A stretch of 37,850 bases of DNA from assembly GCA_028565635.1 (NCBI GenBank), contig JAOXYB010000015.1:1-37850 (forward strand), given 5' to 3'. The DNA comes from Phoronis ovalis. Lineage: Eukaryota; Phoronida; Phoronidae. Shown here piece after piece: positions 1 to 12,700 of the stretch (position 1 is its first letter; every line of letters begins with the position of its first letter). Below the pieces are notes generated by a model. The model searched no databases, had not been told where the DNA came from, and saw nothing but the letters and a program-made list of their open reading frames with translations. The translations under genes were made by a program, and so were the position numbers.

Positions 1-52
1 GGTCACAAGAGGCAACAAAAGTTGTTGCCATTACTGAATTATCATGGTTATG

Positions 53-102
53 TCTGTTCATTGTCCACTGTAAATATTATTATATCTGTTCATTGTCCAC
101 TG
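53..102. repeat. Tandem duplication, 32-nt period
   Basis: TCTGTTCATTGTCCACTG occurs at 53-70 and again, perfectly, at 85-102, separated by similar AT-rich sequence. Bases 1-574 otherwise hold the 3' part of a BLTP1 intron; no exon was found there. Confidence 0.8.
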
Positions 103-574
103 GAAATATATTATTTAATTCATATACGTTATTGTCTCGTGAGATTTAGCCACACCCTCTTTTCACTGTAACTTCTTGGTCTATTTATCCCAGCCACAGT
201 AACATCGTGACAGTGTCATTCATCAGAGAATCTTCTTTTCAGAATATTTATAAAATTAACAATAAATCCTGTATTGACTATAATAGTCAGGTTGTCGTTT
301 TATTGTTGAATATAATAATGCTTAAATTTGTGGTCAGCAAAACAGCCACAAATGATTCTTAACCTTGTAATGATGACATTTTAAATTTATAAATTTGCAA
401 TTTTTAGAAAAATCTTCGGGAAAATTGATATTTGGCATAAAGTTTTAGACCTCTTGAAGGTTTTAATTGTCAAAAAGTTACAAGTTTGCTTTACACATCG
501 TGAATATTTTATGTTATTAATATTTCTTAATCTTGTTTAATAAATTATTTTAATTTTTAGTACATATATTTCAG

Positions 575-726
575 ACAATTATTTGAAGCTATTCGCCAAA
601 GCTGAAGTTGATTTGAATGTATCTCTTGGTCAGTTAATAAAGAATCCTATGTTTGAAGAAGCAGAACCTGAATTCCAAACTTTATCTTTCTTCAAAACAA
701 AGATAAACATTAGAAACGCTTTACCT
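575..726 (+). CDS. BLTP1: BLTP1 exon 1 of the window
   Basis: Starts with two bases of a split codon and ends in phase 0 at GTAAGT. It encodes NYLKLFAKAEVDLN through SFFKTKINIRNALP. The acceptor TTTCAG at 574 was chosen; TTTTTAG at 560 is also open but gives another phase, so the 5' edge depends on the unseen upstream exon. Confidence 0.82.
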
Positions 727-3700
727 GTAAGTGCCTTTGAAGTGTGTCTGAGGTTTTCAGTTCAGTTACTAGTATTTGAGGTAGAGCATCTGTCCAATTG
801 TAAAATGCAGTTAAACATAGTCACAGCTTGCTAAAATCTTTGATACCGATTTATTGGAAGTTCATATCATTTAATCTGCTATTTGTGTTATTTTCTTTAT
901 CTGTTAACTTTTTATTCTACTGAAATGTTGCTTTCAGTTTGATATAATATTATTCATAAATTAATTACGTACTTTTCATACTTTGAAAACTTGTAGCAGG
1001 AGATAATCCCAGGTCTGGAGGTAGTAACAATGTTATAATAATTACTTGTTGCAATGTTTATTTATAAAATAAGTTAAAACCTAATCTTACTACTAGTAAG
1101 CTTTGTTTAGTTTGTTTTTAATCAAATTTTTATGTTCCAAAGTGAAAACATCTTAGCATTTAGATGGCATATACTTTTTGTCTTGTTTGACCATATACAC
1201 CAAGCAGTTTTTGGTAAATATTTGTTCAATGCTATAAAAGATTCCTAGAACCTAGAAAAGTATACTTACTATTAGCTAGAACTACAAAAACCATTCCTAG
1301 GACCTAGACAATTTTCCAAGCTAGAACTTATGGACATTACACATTCCTAGGAGCTAGAACTTCTAAATGCGAGGAGCTAGAATTCAACTGTTTTGTTCTA
1401 TCATCGAATAATTATTGACCAAAAACTGCTTGGTACATACATATGTCGATGCAATAACTCAACCAAGTATAGTACCAATGATGTGAAATACCAGTAGGAC
1501 TATTCTATTGATCATCATTGGGTGAAAGGCAAGCATTGTGTTCATGCCACCTATAAAGGTCAGCAGGACAAATGTCATTATGTCAAATGTAGTTATATTC
1601 ATCGTATTCCACATTGTATACATATAGGCATACTACTTCAATGCCTACTTGTACTTCTAGGATATATGCACAGTTGATGCCATTTACAGCAGGAGCTGGA
1701 CTGTTTTCATTCTTAAAACCTAAGACTTCACTCTTCCAAAATATTACTTTTTCATAATTGTATTCTTTTACATGCTCTGCTTATAGGATGAAATTATCCC
1801 AGGACAGTCTGATGACCAGGAAGCTCTTTTGATAACCTTACAGAAACCTGTCATTCTAGTGCAGCCTGTCTCTTTTGATAAAGGTACATAAACTTAAATC
1901 TGTTTAAAAATCTGTACTTGAGATCACAAAAAAATAAAAGCTTAAATGACATTTTTTACTTTTATGATACTGTGGGTTGCAATTTTTATACTAGATGTGA
2001 CATGAATAAGGTAACACGGTCCATGCATTTTGTGTTCTTATTCTGATTAATATTATTGATATATAATTCTAATAATTCCATGTGCTATTTTTTGTATTAC
2101 ATAATGGGATAACTCATACCATGCATGCTTCTACTTTATGACCTCCAGCTGTCATGGTTTGGTTGAATTATAAGAATGCTTATGATTATTGGAATGAACA
2201 AAGGATGGCGCTCAACAAAGAAGTACAAGTGGCCACCAAGAGTGTCTACGATAAACTAATATCACCTACACCCACAAGTGTCCAAGAAAATACAAATGCT
2301 CTCAGTATGCTGTTTCTGCAATGCACTGTGAATGATCTGGGCATTTGCTTGCCTTTACATGAAGTAGGATCGGTAAGTTTCCCTTCACTGTTATTTTTGT
2401 ACCTACCCTGCCTAATGGATGAGTGGCAGTTTCTATTTTATCACTACAAAGCAAGGGATTCCTGTTTCAAAAATTAAAATCTGTTCTATAAAATTTGATA
2501 AAGCACCATGAAAGATGTGTAGAATGGGTATGGCCTCCATTCTAAAACAGTTTATGAAACAAACGCATTAGTTTGTTTTTTCACAGTTACACTAATTTGC
2601 TTTCTCTGATAGACTGGCCAAATGTTAAGCTTATACATCTTGCCTAGCACCTTTCAGACGGAGTTTCTAATAAAAAAACTAAATTTTGGTTGATTTTAAA
2701 TGCTACATTTTAACATTACATAGATGTAATTAACTAGGAGAGACTGAACATTAGAGAAATTATAACATTTTACAGTAACTGCTCGACAGTGATATTAATT
2801 TGTTTTAGGTTGTTGGAAAAAAACCCATGACAATAGAAGATCCTGGAGCAGTATTGGTGCTAACTCTCAAAAATACACTTATATCAGCATGTTCATGTGG
2901 CTCACTAGTTAGCAAGGGCAAGTTCACAGGTAAAAGCCATTTGTCTTTTATAGTTTGGAAAGCAGAATCACCACTTTTTGGTAAAAGAAAATTTAATCTA
3001 TCATGTACACTTGATTACTACATTGTCACAGACGTGTCCTTAATTTTTTAAATAGAATCTGCAATAGTGATTAGATTGTATTACAGTTATAATCTAATTG
3101 AAAACAGAATTTTACCTTCTTGAATATATTTCTGCTGGAAGCAGAAAATGAAGTAACCCAAAGGCAGTGTAGTATTTTCATTTTGCTCTTGCAGTATATC
3201 AGTACTGAATATTAAGTTATGAAAGTATGGCGTAAAATAATATTTGTATTGTGCCAGGCTACTTTATCACTTAATCTTAAGTTTTATTACATTTCCTCAT
3301 TGCAGGATTTTGCGTAAGATTTGATGATGAGTTTAAGATGGCATGGGATGACTGGAGACCAGATACTTCTCAGGACATCATTATGAATGCTTGTATTGTA
3401 CCACAGGGTACATATGAAGTCTGCTCCAAGACTATGATAAAAAATGCTAGTGGTAAGTGCTTATTATAATGCTACTAATTTTATAATAATTGTTCGTAAT
3501 GAATTTATGTGATATCTACCTTGTTAATGACTCAAAATTTGGTTTCAGACCTCACAGGCAATGCTAAATGGCTTTTGAATATCCTTTGGCAAATGGAAGG
3601 TGTTGATGTTCATCTCGATAATAGCATTGGCCAAAAACTTCGTGTGCTGGGTAGCACTTTAACAGCTCTAACATCGGATGATTATGATGATGAAGTGCTT

Positions 3701-6700
3701 TTTGAGTCCACAGATTTCACGGAAGGAGATGTAGCAGAACCTGCTTCCCAGGTACGTTGTAATGATAGCTTGTGTAGCAAGCATATTCTCAAAATTCAAC
3801 TGATTTAGAAAGAGCAGATTGTAATCCACGATTTGTGCAACTATTGGAAGATGGAAAACATGCCAAAGTGTGTTTCAAAAAGTAAGTGCAACACTACCAT
3901 TTTGAATCAGCTATAAATACATTGCATATGCAGTGAAAGTTAGTCTTGACTCCCCAGAGTTGCAAGCAAGGTAACACCTACTGAAGAAGAGTGGCAACCT
4001 GTTTTGTATTTACCTTTGCTACTCGGTTACCTTTTGTGAGATGAACATTTTTTTACTTGTTTACATGTAGGCTGAAGTGCCGCTAAGAAGGCAAAGCACT
4101 GTGTCAGATGTTTTACCAAAATTTGTACATGATTCATCACTGGATCCTAAAATTAGAGTACGACTGATAGAAAATGAAATGAATGAACAAGCTAGACTAG
4201 TACAGGATCTCAAGTGAGTACATTAATATTGTGCTTTCTTGCATGAAAAGAAAAAACAATATAGAGAAACTAATAGAAAGTTGTTTTATTTTTATCCAAT
4301 TAAAAGAAGCTTACTTATAAACTGATTTATAAGTAAAGAGGCATGTTTTAACTACTAGGCAGGCTATAACTACTACTTACACATGTCTCTTGCTAATCAT
4401 TCTTAACATTAGTTTTTTTCTGTTCTCAAGGGATTGAGGTACCCATGCTATATTTTTTTGTATTCTCATTTTTTGGCTCCAATAGTTATAGGGTATGAAT
4501 TTTCGTGTATAGCATTTTACTTATTTTTTTAAGCGCTATTTATTGTATTGCTTATTTGTAATTATTGTAAATTGTTCAATTTTAGACAATAAATCAACCA
4601 TATCATATAATGCTAGTTGTCTGTTTTCTTATAAAGTTCATTATTTTACATTTCATAGGAGTCTTGGAGCCAAACAAGCTACTATCGATCTGGAGGAGAA
4701 AAAGCTTCAAGAATTAGAGGCCGTGTTATTCCATGACTTCCGACGAGACATTGTTATGAAAATAAGGAAGCAAAGTGTTAAGGTAATGAAATGAATCTTT
4801 AGGAAATTGTATTTTCAAAGAAGTTCTAGTCCTACTGCTGAAAAATATCTAGTATGTAATATTTCTCCTTGTAACATTATTATGTAAATATATAATTATT
4901 CAGGAACATAATGATAAAGTAAAATTATATTTGAATGTCGTCTTGTTATGGTATTCACTGAGAATAAAAGTTTGATGTATTTTAAATTTTTCATGTTATG
5001 TACATCTAATTTTAGGCAAGTGCTCTACGGGATAAATTAGGTTTGGGATACAAGCCTCTGTCTGGTACATACCACAGGCAGAAAACTGTTGGATTCAATA
5101 AAAGATATGGGTGAGTATCAAAATTAACTGACAGTAATAACTATCTATAATAACATAACTAAAATAGCTCTAAAATACTTATGCAAAAAATGCTTGGAAA
5201 TGATCTAAGAAAATAAATATTTGACAAAAAGTGGTGTATAGCATACTATGTGATATTGTTGTAGTATGTCAAATCGTGATTGTAATTTAAAAGTAACCAT
5301 GGATTAATTGTTGCAGTATGTTAGTACAATTTATGCTATATTTGTAGGTCATATTTATAATATACTTGTAGGTCATATTATGATATATTTGTAGGTCATA
5401 TTTGGATACTGCTGTTAGTAGTGGAGATATTCTACCATACCAGACAGACAGGTTGCCAGTTCCGGTAACAGCTGCTGGATTAGACGAAACTGACACAGAA
5501 GCCAGTAAATTATGCACAAGTGCAGTATCTGATTCCGTCTTTGAGTGAGTACTGGATGTACATTATCTTGAATAATTGTAAAAGTTATGAAATGGTTCAT
5601 ATTTCTTTTGAAGCATCCTGAATGTACCACTGTATTTGGTTCATTTTGTATGGCAAGATAATCAAAGAAACATACCAGTTCTAAAATGACTTATTTATAT
5701 ATAATGATTCCAAAGTTCATTATTTTGTAATTTTCACATCATTTGATTTGCTTTGACTTGTACTAAATGGTAATTATTTGATGAGAAAAAATCCTTACCA
5801 TTGAGCAGGTCCTGAAAATACTTATAATTATGTGTTTATGTAAATTTTTAGTTAGAAATAGGAGTCAGTGAGGAATTTAAGGTTAAAATTATGTAACCTC
5901 AGAGTTGACTTTAAATATAAAGAGAAGTAATGAAACTAGTTTGAACACTGGACTGAAAATATTGTAAATGACAAATAGCAAAGCTATTTGATAGGCGTCT
6001 TTGATAGGCATTTTTGTAGACACTTCTTTGGATATATTTGAACTTTTCTGTTCTTTTTATGCAAGTATTTAGGTTCTGATGTACAATTCAGGCAACTTGT
6101 TTATGATTCTATTACTCTTTTCATGCTCTTATCTATGCAAATTTCATTTTTGCTACAATCTTCTAATTTTAAGAGTCTTTAAATTCTAGAACATCATACA
6201 ATGATACTGATGCTGGTCTCAGATCATCAAGAAGTGATATCTCTCCCTTGGAAGAAGCAAGAAAGAGGCTATCATTGCAGGACATCGTGACATCATGTTC
6301 TGATTCAGATACAGATTTGGATGTCAACTATCTATTAAATGCCCGCAGAAGGTAATAATTTCTCTGAGTAAAATTCATTTATATATATATTCACCTTTAG
6401 CGTAATAGTACCTGCTAAGAATGCACCTTCCCGTACTTGTAATTTAAAAAAAAAGAAACTTGTCCGTGAGCAGTTTCTGATTACCTTAGCTGGTAGTAAA
6501 TTCTATTATTTAGGTGTTAATACCACACCTAGTTCATTATGAAACCAATTAGGTTCATGTCATCTTAATCAAGTGTAGGACTGTAAGAAATAATACTGTG
6601 AACAGATTTTGCAAATAGCTTGCCAACAAGATGGCTTGTAAAAAATGAATAAAATATTTCTTTTTGAAAGTATGTGTTCTGTTCATAATGTTAGTTTGAG

Positions 6701-9700
6701 TTTAATAAAGTGACTGTGATTTAAGTGATGACTAATGTTTATATGAAATTATAGTGTACCAAGTCCTGATCAAGTAAGTGAAAAAATAAGTGGTATCCAA
6801 GATCATATTATTGACCTTGACCTAGATGTCAGAGTTGAGATTAGCAGTGGACAGTGTGTCTTGCATCCAAAAGAAAAGGAAAATAAAGAGAATGAGTCTA
6901 CTATACTGGCACAAGGCAAAAAGTATGTGGAAAACATAAGAAGTACATTCTACTATTTAACCAGCTACTACAAGGATTTCTTTACTACTATTACAAATAC
7001 AACACTACTGATAGACATAGTATTGTATAATGTAGAGGCCACCCAATAAACATCTGGCACCAAAACAATGTATTGAGCACACTAAGCAATTTCATGTGAT
7101 CATTATTTATTTTATGTCTCTGTACAAACTTGCCACCTTTGTAAGTCTTGTTTATTAAATGGACAATTTTATTGAACTTCTGGAAATGCTGAAATGAGAA
7201 GTGTTTTTTTAAACCTTAGATACCAATTGACTGAATAAATAGTATTTTGGTTCGGTAGGGTATATACCAGATATACTGATTTATGTAATGAGCTATTATT
7301 TATGTGTTTTATGCATACCATTATTTACCTGATTTTAGGGGTACGAAACGAGAGAATTCAAATACAAGTCAGATGACATCATCACCTTATCCAACAAGAA
7401 AACTGAAGAAACAAGATTCCACAGCTTCCAGATATCTTTATAAGCAGCAAGGTGCCATAAGTTATGGTCCACCAGATAACGATACAGTGTTTTTCATACC
7501 AGCGGTTGATGTCAAGGTATGGAGCAGTTTTTATAACCCTAATGAAATATCTGGTTTAAGGACACTATTAATTTTCCTTTCCACTTTAAGAGTGACCTAT
7601 ATTTTCTTTAGTAGGCTAGTTGCGTACGAAAAATTGTATCCAGTCACAAGTTAAAGTGCAATTATGTCGAACTAGCATGACATGATATTCCTGATAGATA
7701 ATCATAGGCGGCAAAACCTAATCTAACAAAAATGCCTGCAGACTGTGGTGGTTTGACAAAAGCAGCAACTTACACCTTTTCCAAAACTTATGGACCCTGG
7801 AAGGCTTTGTTGTGTAGTTGTATGTTACTATATATAATACAGCACACTGTATTGCCTTACAAATATTTGTCCTTTGTAACAGGCGTTGTGTAAAAGAAAA
7901 TAAAAGCAACTGTACATGAATTATTGAGGGAAATATTTCTTTTTAAATCTATATTTAAACTAAAGTTTATATACATTAATTTTCACTATTTTATTATAAA
8001 ATAAAAGGTAAACATCTTGATGAGCAAAATGTTCAGTTTCAAAGTGTGACACCAAGAAAACGGGTATGCATGTGCTAATTCCGCTACCAAACTGAGTAAA
8101 ACTATTTAGAATATTACCTTTGACCAAAAATATCACAATGAAGAGATTCTTCACAAATCACAAATATTTTAGTAACCTTGTTTGTTGCAGTTGTTTTCCC
8201 AAAAGGGTTAGCATGATGATGTCACAGTTTGTCATTTGGTAAAAGTAGTTACTAAGTCCTTTTGCATTGGTTTTGTGACAAATAAATGGTACAAACTAAT
8301 TTATAAATAACATGATAGTTATTTACACTATAAATAATGTGAAAGTCATAAACTAAAACAGGATAGTTTATATTGTACGTGTAAATAAATAAATACAAAG
8401 GAGTTTGTTCTGCCACTGTTAACAGCTCTTATTACCAGTTGGAACACTGACCCTGTTGATCTTCCTACAGAATCACAAGACATTGCTCAGTGACAGAACT
8501 TTTTTCTTAATTTTTCTTAAAGTATTTCCCTGCTAAGGAAATTACAACATAATATACAATGTTCTTATGTTAAAAGAATTTGATACATTTTCTTTTAGAA
8601 AAGGAAAAACAATTGCTATGCAACAGTTTTGAGAATAATACATGAAAAAATAAGTAAAAAACTTACAGCTTGTTGTTTATTACACCTCCAATTAAAAAAA
8701 ACGAGTTGCATCATTCTAAAGATGTAGCCTGTTCAATAGGGTAGACAATGTTTCTTCAGCAAAGTTGGTGTTAGATTATTGTCAGACATTACCATGTCAT
8801 ATATGTACTGTAACATATAAGATGGAGAAATAGGTGAAGGTTTGTGAGACTTCTTTGTCAATTGAATTTTTTTAGAAATAACACCATGCATGAAACTGAC
8901 TATATCATCTTAAGTACTGTTGTTACTTTATTTTGTAGGTCAAATACAGTTCAAGAGTGAGTCCATCCACCGAGTCTACCAGTCCAACTCAGTCTCATGC
9001 ACTTGGATTAGATGCTAACATATGTGATGATATCCCCAGAAGACAAGGAATAAAGCGAGCTGATTTGTACACGTGGATATCATTACAACAGCTATCAGAG
9101 GTATCCTAGGCTCCACGAAAATATTCATTTGATGAAATTTCGTTAAATATTTTGCTGTTGCAATGCAGTGGAATCAAGCTGGGAGATGTTCAATTGAAAA
9201 TTACTACCAACTGCGAATCTCAATTTCATTGGACCTTCTCCCCCTTGCAATTCAAACTATTTTGTGTATTAATAGTGTTATATAACTTTATAATTAACAT
9301 GCCCATAATTAAAACCTTTTCTAGCAACCTTCTTCTTGTAATTCAAACTTAATTTACCCTCCCCTCTTAATTGTAATTATTTTGAGTCACTTTGGTGTTA
9401 ATTTTTAATAAAACATCCGTGAGTTGTTTGTAACTTAGTTGTTATAAACTGAGCTTAGCTAAGTATTTTAAAACTCAGTCAGTCACCAGATTGCACAGGG
9501 CTATAAATCTTATCATTTCTTATTTTGTTGACTTCTAAAAAAGATCTTAATACAACATGTTTTATGATAATGCACACTGTGACAGTCTTTGCAGAACAAG
9601 ACACAGTGCCATTTATGCCTTTTTACAATGTAAGGGTTAATATGCATTAATTTACTAAATAAACCATGTAAGTAGACAATCATCATGAATACTTTTAGGA

Positions 9701-12700
9701 AATGGTAATCAGTCCAGCTCTTCTTGATTTCTTGGAGCAAGCTCTTGAGCCCATTATTCCATCAGTTTCAGAAGAATCTAAAGTTTTCAACAAAACTTGT
9801 AAGCTACATGTCTGAAATTATTGTAGTTGTACTGCTAAGTTAACTCAAATTGTAAAAAGTTTCAATTTGATTGCAAGTAAGATTGTAGTTAAATTCTATT
9901 CGGGGAATACACTTGGATCTCTTACTACTGCTGAAAGGTCACCTTAAATTAAACACAAAGAAGAATGATTCTTACACAAATTTTAATATGTACATATACT
10001 TGGCTGCATGCAATTGTTGCTATATTCAAAAGGATCGTCAAATTTGTTTGAAATCCGAAAAATCATTATCTGGTGTATAATACAAAACATATTTGGCATG
10101 ATTTTGCTAGGATCTTTCTTTATATTAAAAACATGTTTTTTTTCTAGCCGACTTCATTGATAGCGTTATGGATGCAACCATTGATTTGGAGCAGTCTACC
10201 AACTCACTAGCTGTAGGCAGTACACCATATTCATTCCCTGTGGATATCGTAGTGTATGTCAGTGTTCAGCCATCACTAATACGTTTCAATTGCCTCCCTG
10301 TATCCCGTGTTGAATGCTTGTTACGTCTGCCATCATTGGACTTAGTATTTTCAACTAAGAGAGCTGACATGGATACTGCTTTGCCTCCTGATGGAACACC
10401 ACCAGTCAAGCGGAAAGGTGCGTATCTTATTTGTTCAAGTATACTGATCCCACTAGCTTATTATTAAAGTGAAGGACTTGATCCCAAGATTATACTGACC
10501 ACACCATTATAATATTTGTAGCTGATAGCTTGTTGTATTTGATTTTGAAAATTTTCTTAATTTAAGGTCTTTCTTTAATATCTGATGTGCGAGAGAGAAA
10601 TTTGAGTGGAAATCGACCACGCACAGCTAGTGTTACTCGTTCTCGAACTGCCAGTAACCAACCTGACTCTACTAGCGGGGGATTAAGTGTGACAGGTTAG
10701 TGATTACTTACTAGTACTGATTTCCTCCAGATTTAAACAGTGGACTTAATTGTGAGTTGAAACAAAAAAACATTTTAATGTGCAGTGTAGTTAGTGTTGT
10801 AATTTCAAGGTACAAGTGAAAATTTTGAAAGTGAGCATATATTCACTTCATGTTTTATTAATAAGTATCTTTTTAACTTTTACACCCACAGAGTTTAAAT
10901 GTGAAGTATATACATGTATCATAGTTTAAATTAAAAAAAATTATTGTACATTAATTTACCATCTCAAGTGAAATAACCCGTCAGATTTTGTAAGCCTTGT
11001 GAGTTTAAATTGATACAATCCTCATCTACTGTTTCACTGCCAACAGGTTGCTTAGCCGATTTCTCCTTGTATGTGTTCCATCCATATGGTGGAGGTGGTG
11101 CTAACTTGAAAAAGCCAGCAATGTCATCTTCCTCCCTGGCTGGACTCCAACCCACAAGCTCACAGATGAATACTGAAAACCTACGTAAATAGTGCATTTC
11201 TAATATTACCATAGAGCTTTTGATTGTAAATTGTAATTGGTGGATCTTTATGTCTTGAGCTCCAGTCTATATTAAATTGTATTGTAGATGTCTACTAGTT
11301 TTGATCTGTTACTTACTCATTAAATAAGGTGCCACTAACATTCATAAGCCATCCCTTTAGGCACATTTTGGAAGAATATTTTCCCACAAGAATTATCAAA
11401 ATTATTAAATCCATTTGGAAGTGCAGGCATTTATGTTGGTGGCTTTGGTAGCTGCCATTATGAACTTTACATTGCCCATAATGCAAATGCAGTTACAGCT
11501 GAACAAGATTGTATGCATTTATTTGTGTGGAAAAATACTGTAAAATCATTTCTATTTTATTTCTCAGGCAGTGGCATGCTACTGATCAGAAATGTAATAC
11601 TTTTGTGAAGGCATACTTCAAGCAACTAACCCATTTTAGTATTATTTTAGTATTATTATATTCAGCAAAAAAAAAATCCTATATAGTTACATGCAAACCT
11701 TGTTCATCTCTGATGTCATCAGCACTTGGCATTAAAAGGTAATAATGGCAGCTTCCAGACCTATCAACACAAATGCCAATAACTTCAAACTAGATTGAGC
11801 AATTTTAATAATTCTTCTTGGAAATTATCCTTTTAAGATGCATGTAAATTATGTCATGATAGTGACACCTTGTTTACTTTACTGTTACATTGTTTATTTT
11901 TACTGTAAAAGTGTGATCATTATCAGTATAATAAGTATGATTGTTACAGGTGATGCTACTAGTGGAGCAGCGTTGTATGAAGATAGTGTCCGTAAGGACT
12001 CTCTTAGTCTGAATGTAGAGTTTGTAAAAGTTAACATTTCTCGCAGTCGACGAGGGATTATTTCAAGTGATGCTAATCAGCCTTTAAACAGAGGCAGTGG
12101 CAGTTTAGATGGAAGTCGTGCAGCTAATGTAGTTAGATTTTCAGGTATTTTAAGTTGTTATTTGATAATCTTTGGGTTACTCATTCATGCACTTTCTCTC
12201 TTTACCACACAGATATAAATGAAAACAGCCATTGAGAAGTGGGTTATTTAACCAGTTAAGCTAAATGACAATCAAGTTGCTGCAGATTTTGTCAATATTA
12301 TCAGCTAATCATTTTTCCTCTTATTACTGGTTCACAAGCTATTTCCAATGATAAATTTGAATGAAGAAAATTTTAATAATTTCCTGCGCAAAAGTCTATT
12401 GTCTCATCTTTGTTTTTCATGATTTAATTCTAGCTATTTGTGACATCGGTTCAGCATCTTTTAAATATGACATGCGAAGACTGTCAGAGATATTAACTCT
12501 ACCAAAAGCATGGTATAGACGAACTCTGGCAAGAAGATTGTTTTTAGGGGATGAAAGTTTGATGTACAACTCAGGTGGGAATTACTCATAATTTCAAAAA
12601 GCACTTTTAATGTGTCAAGTTCCAGTCTCATTTTGCGTAGCTAATAAATAATTCAGAGATTGTCTGAATTTGTTTGCTGCCTAATTAATAGCAAAGATAT

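Noticed and set aside
4309-4337. Small inverted repeat TTACTTATAAA / TTTATAAGTAA
   Set aside because: Arms of 11 AT-rich bases are expected by chance in sequence of this composition.
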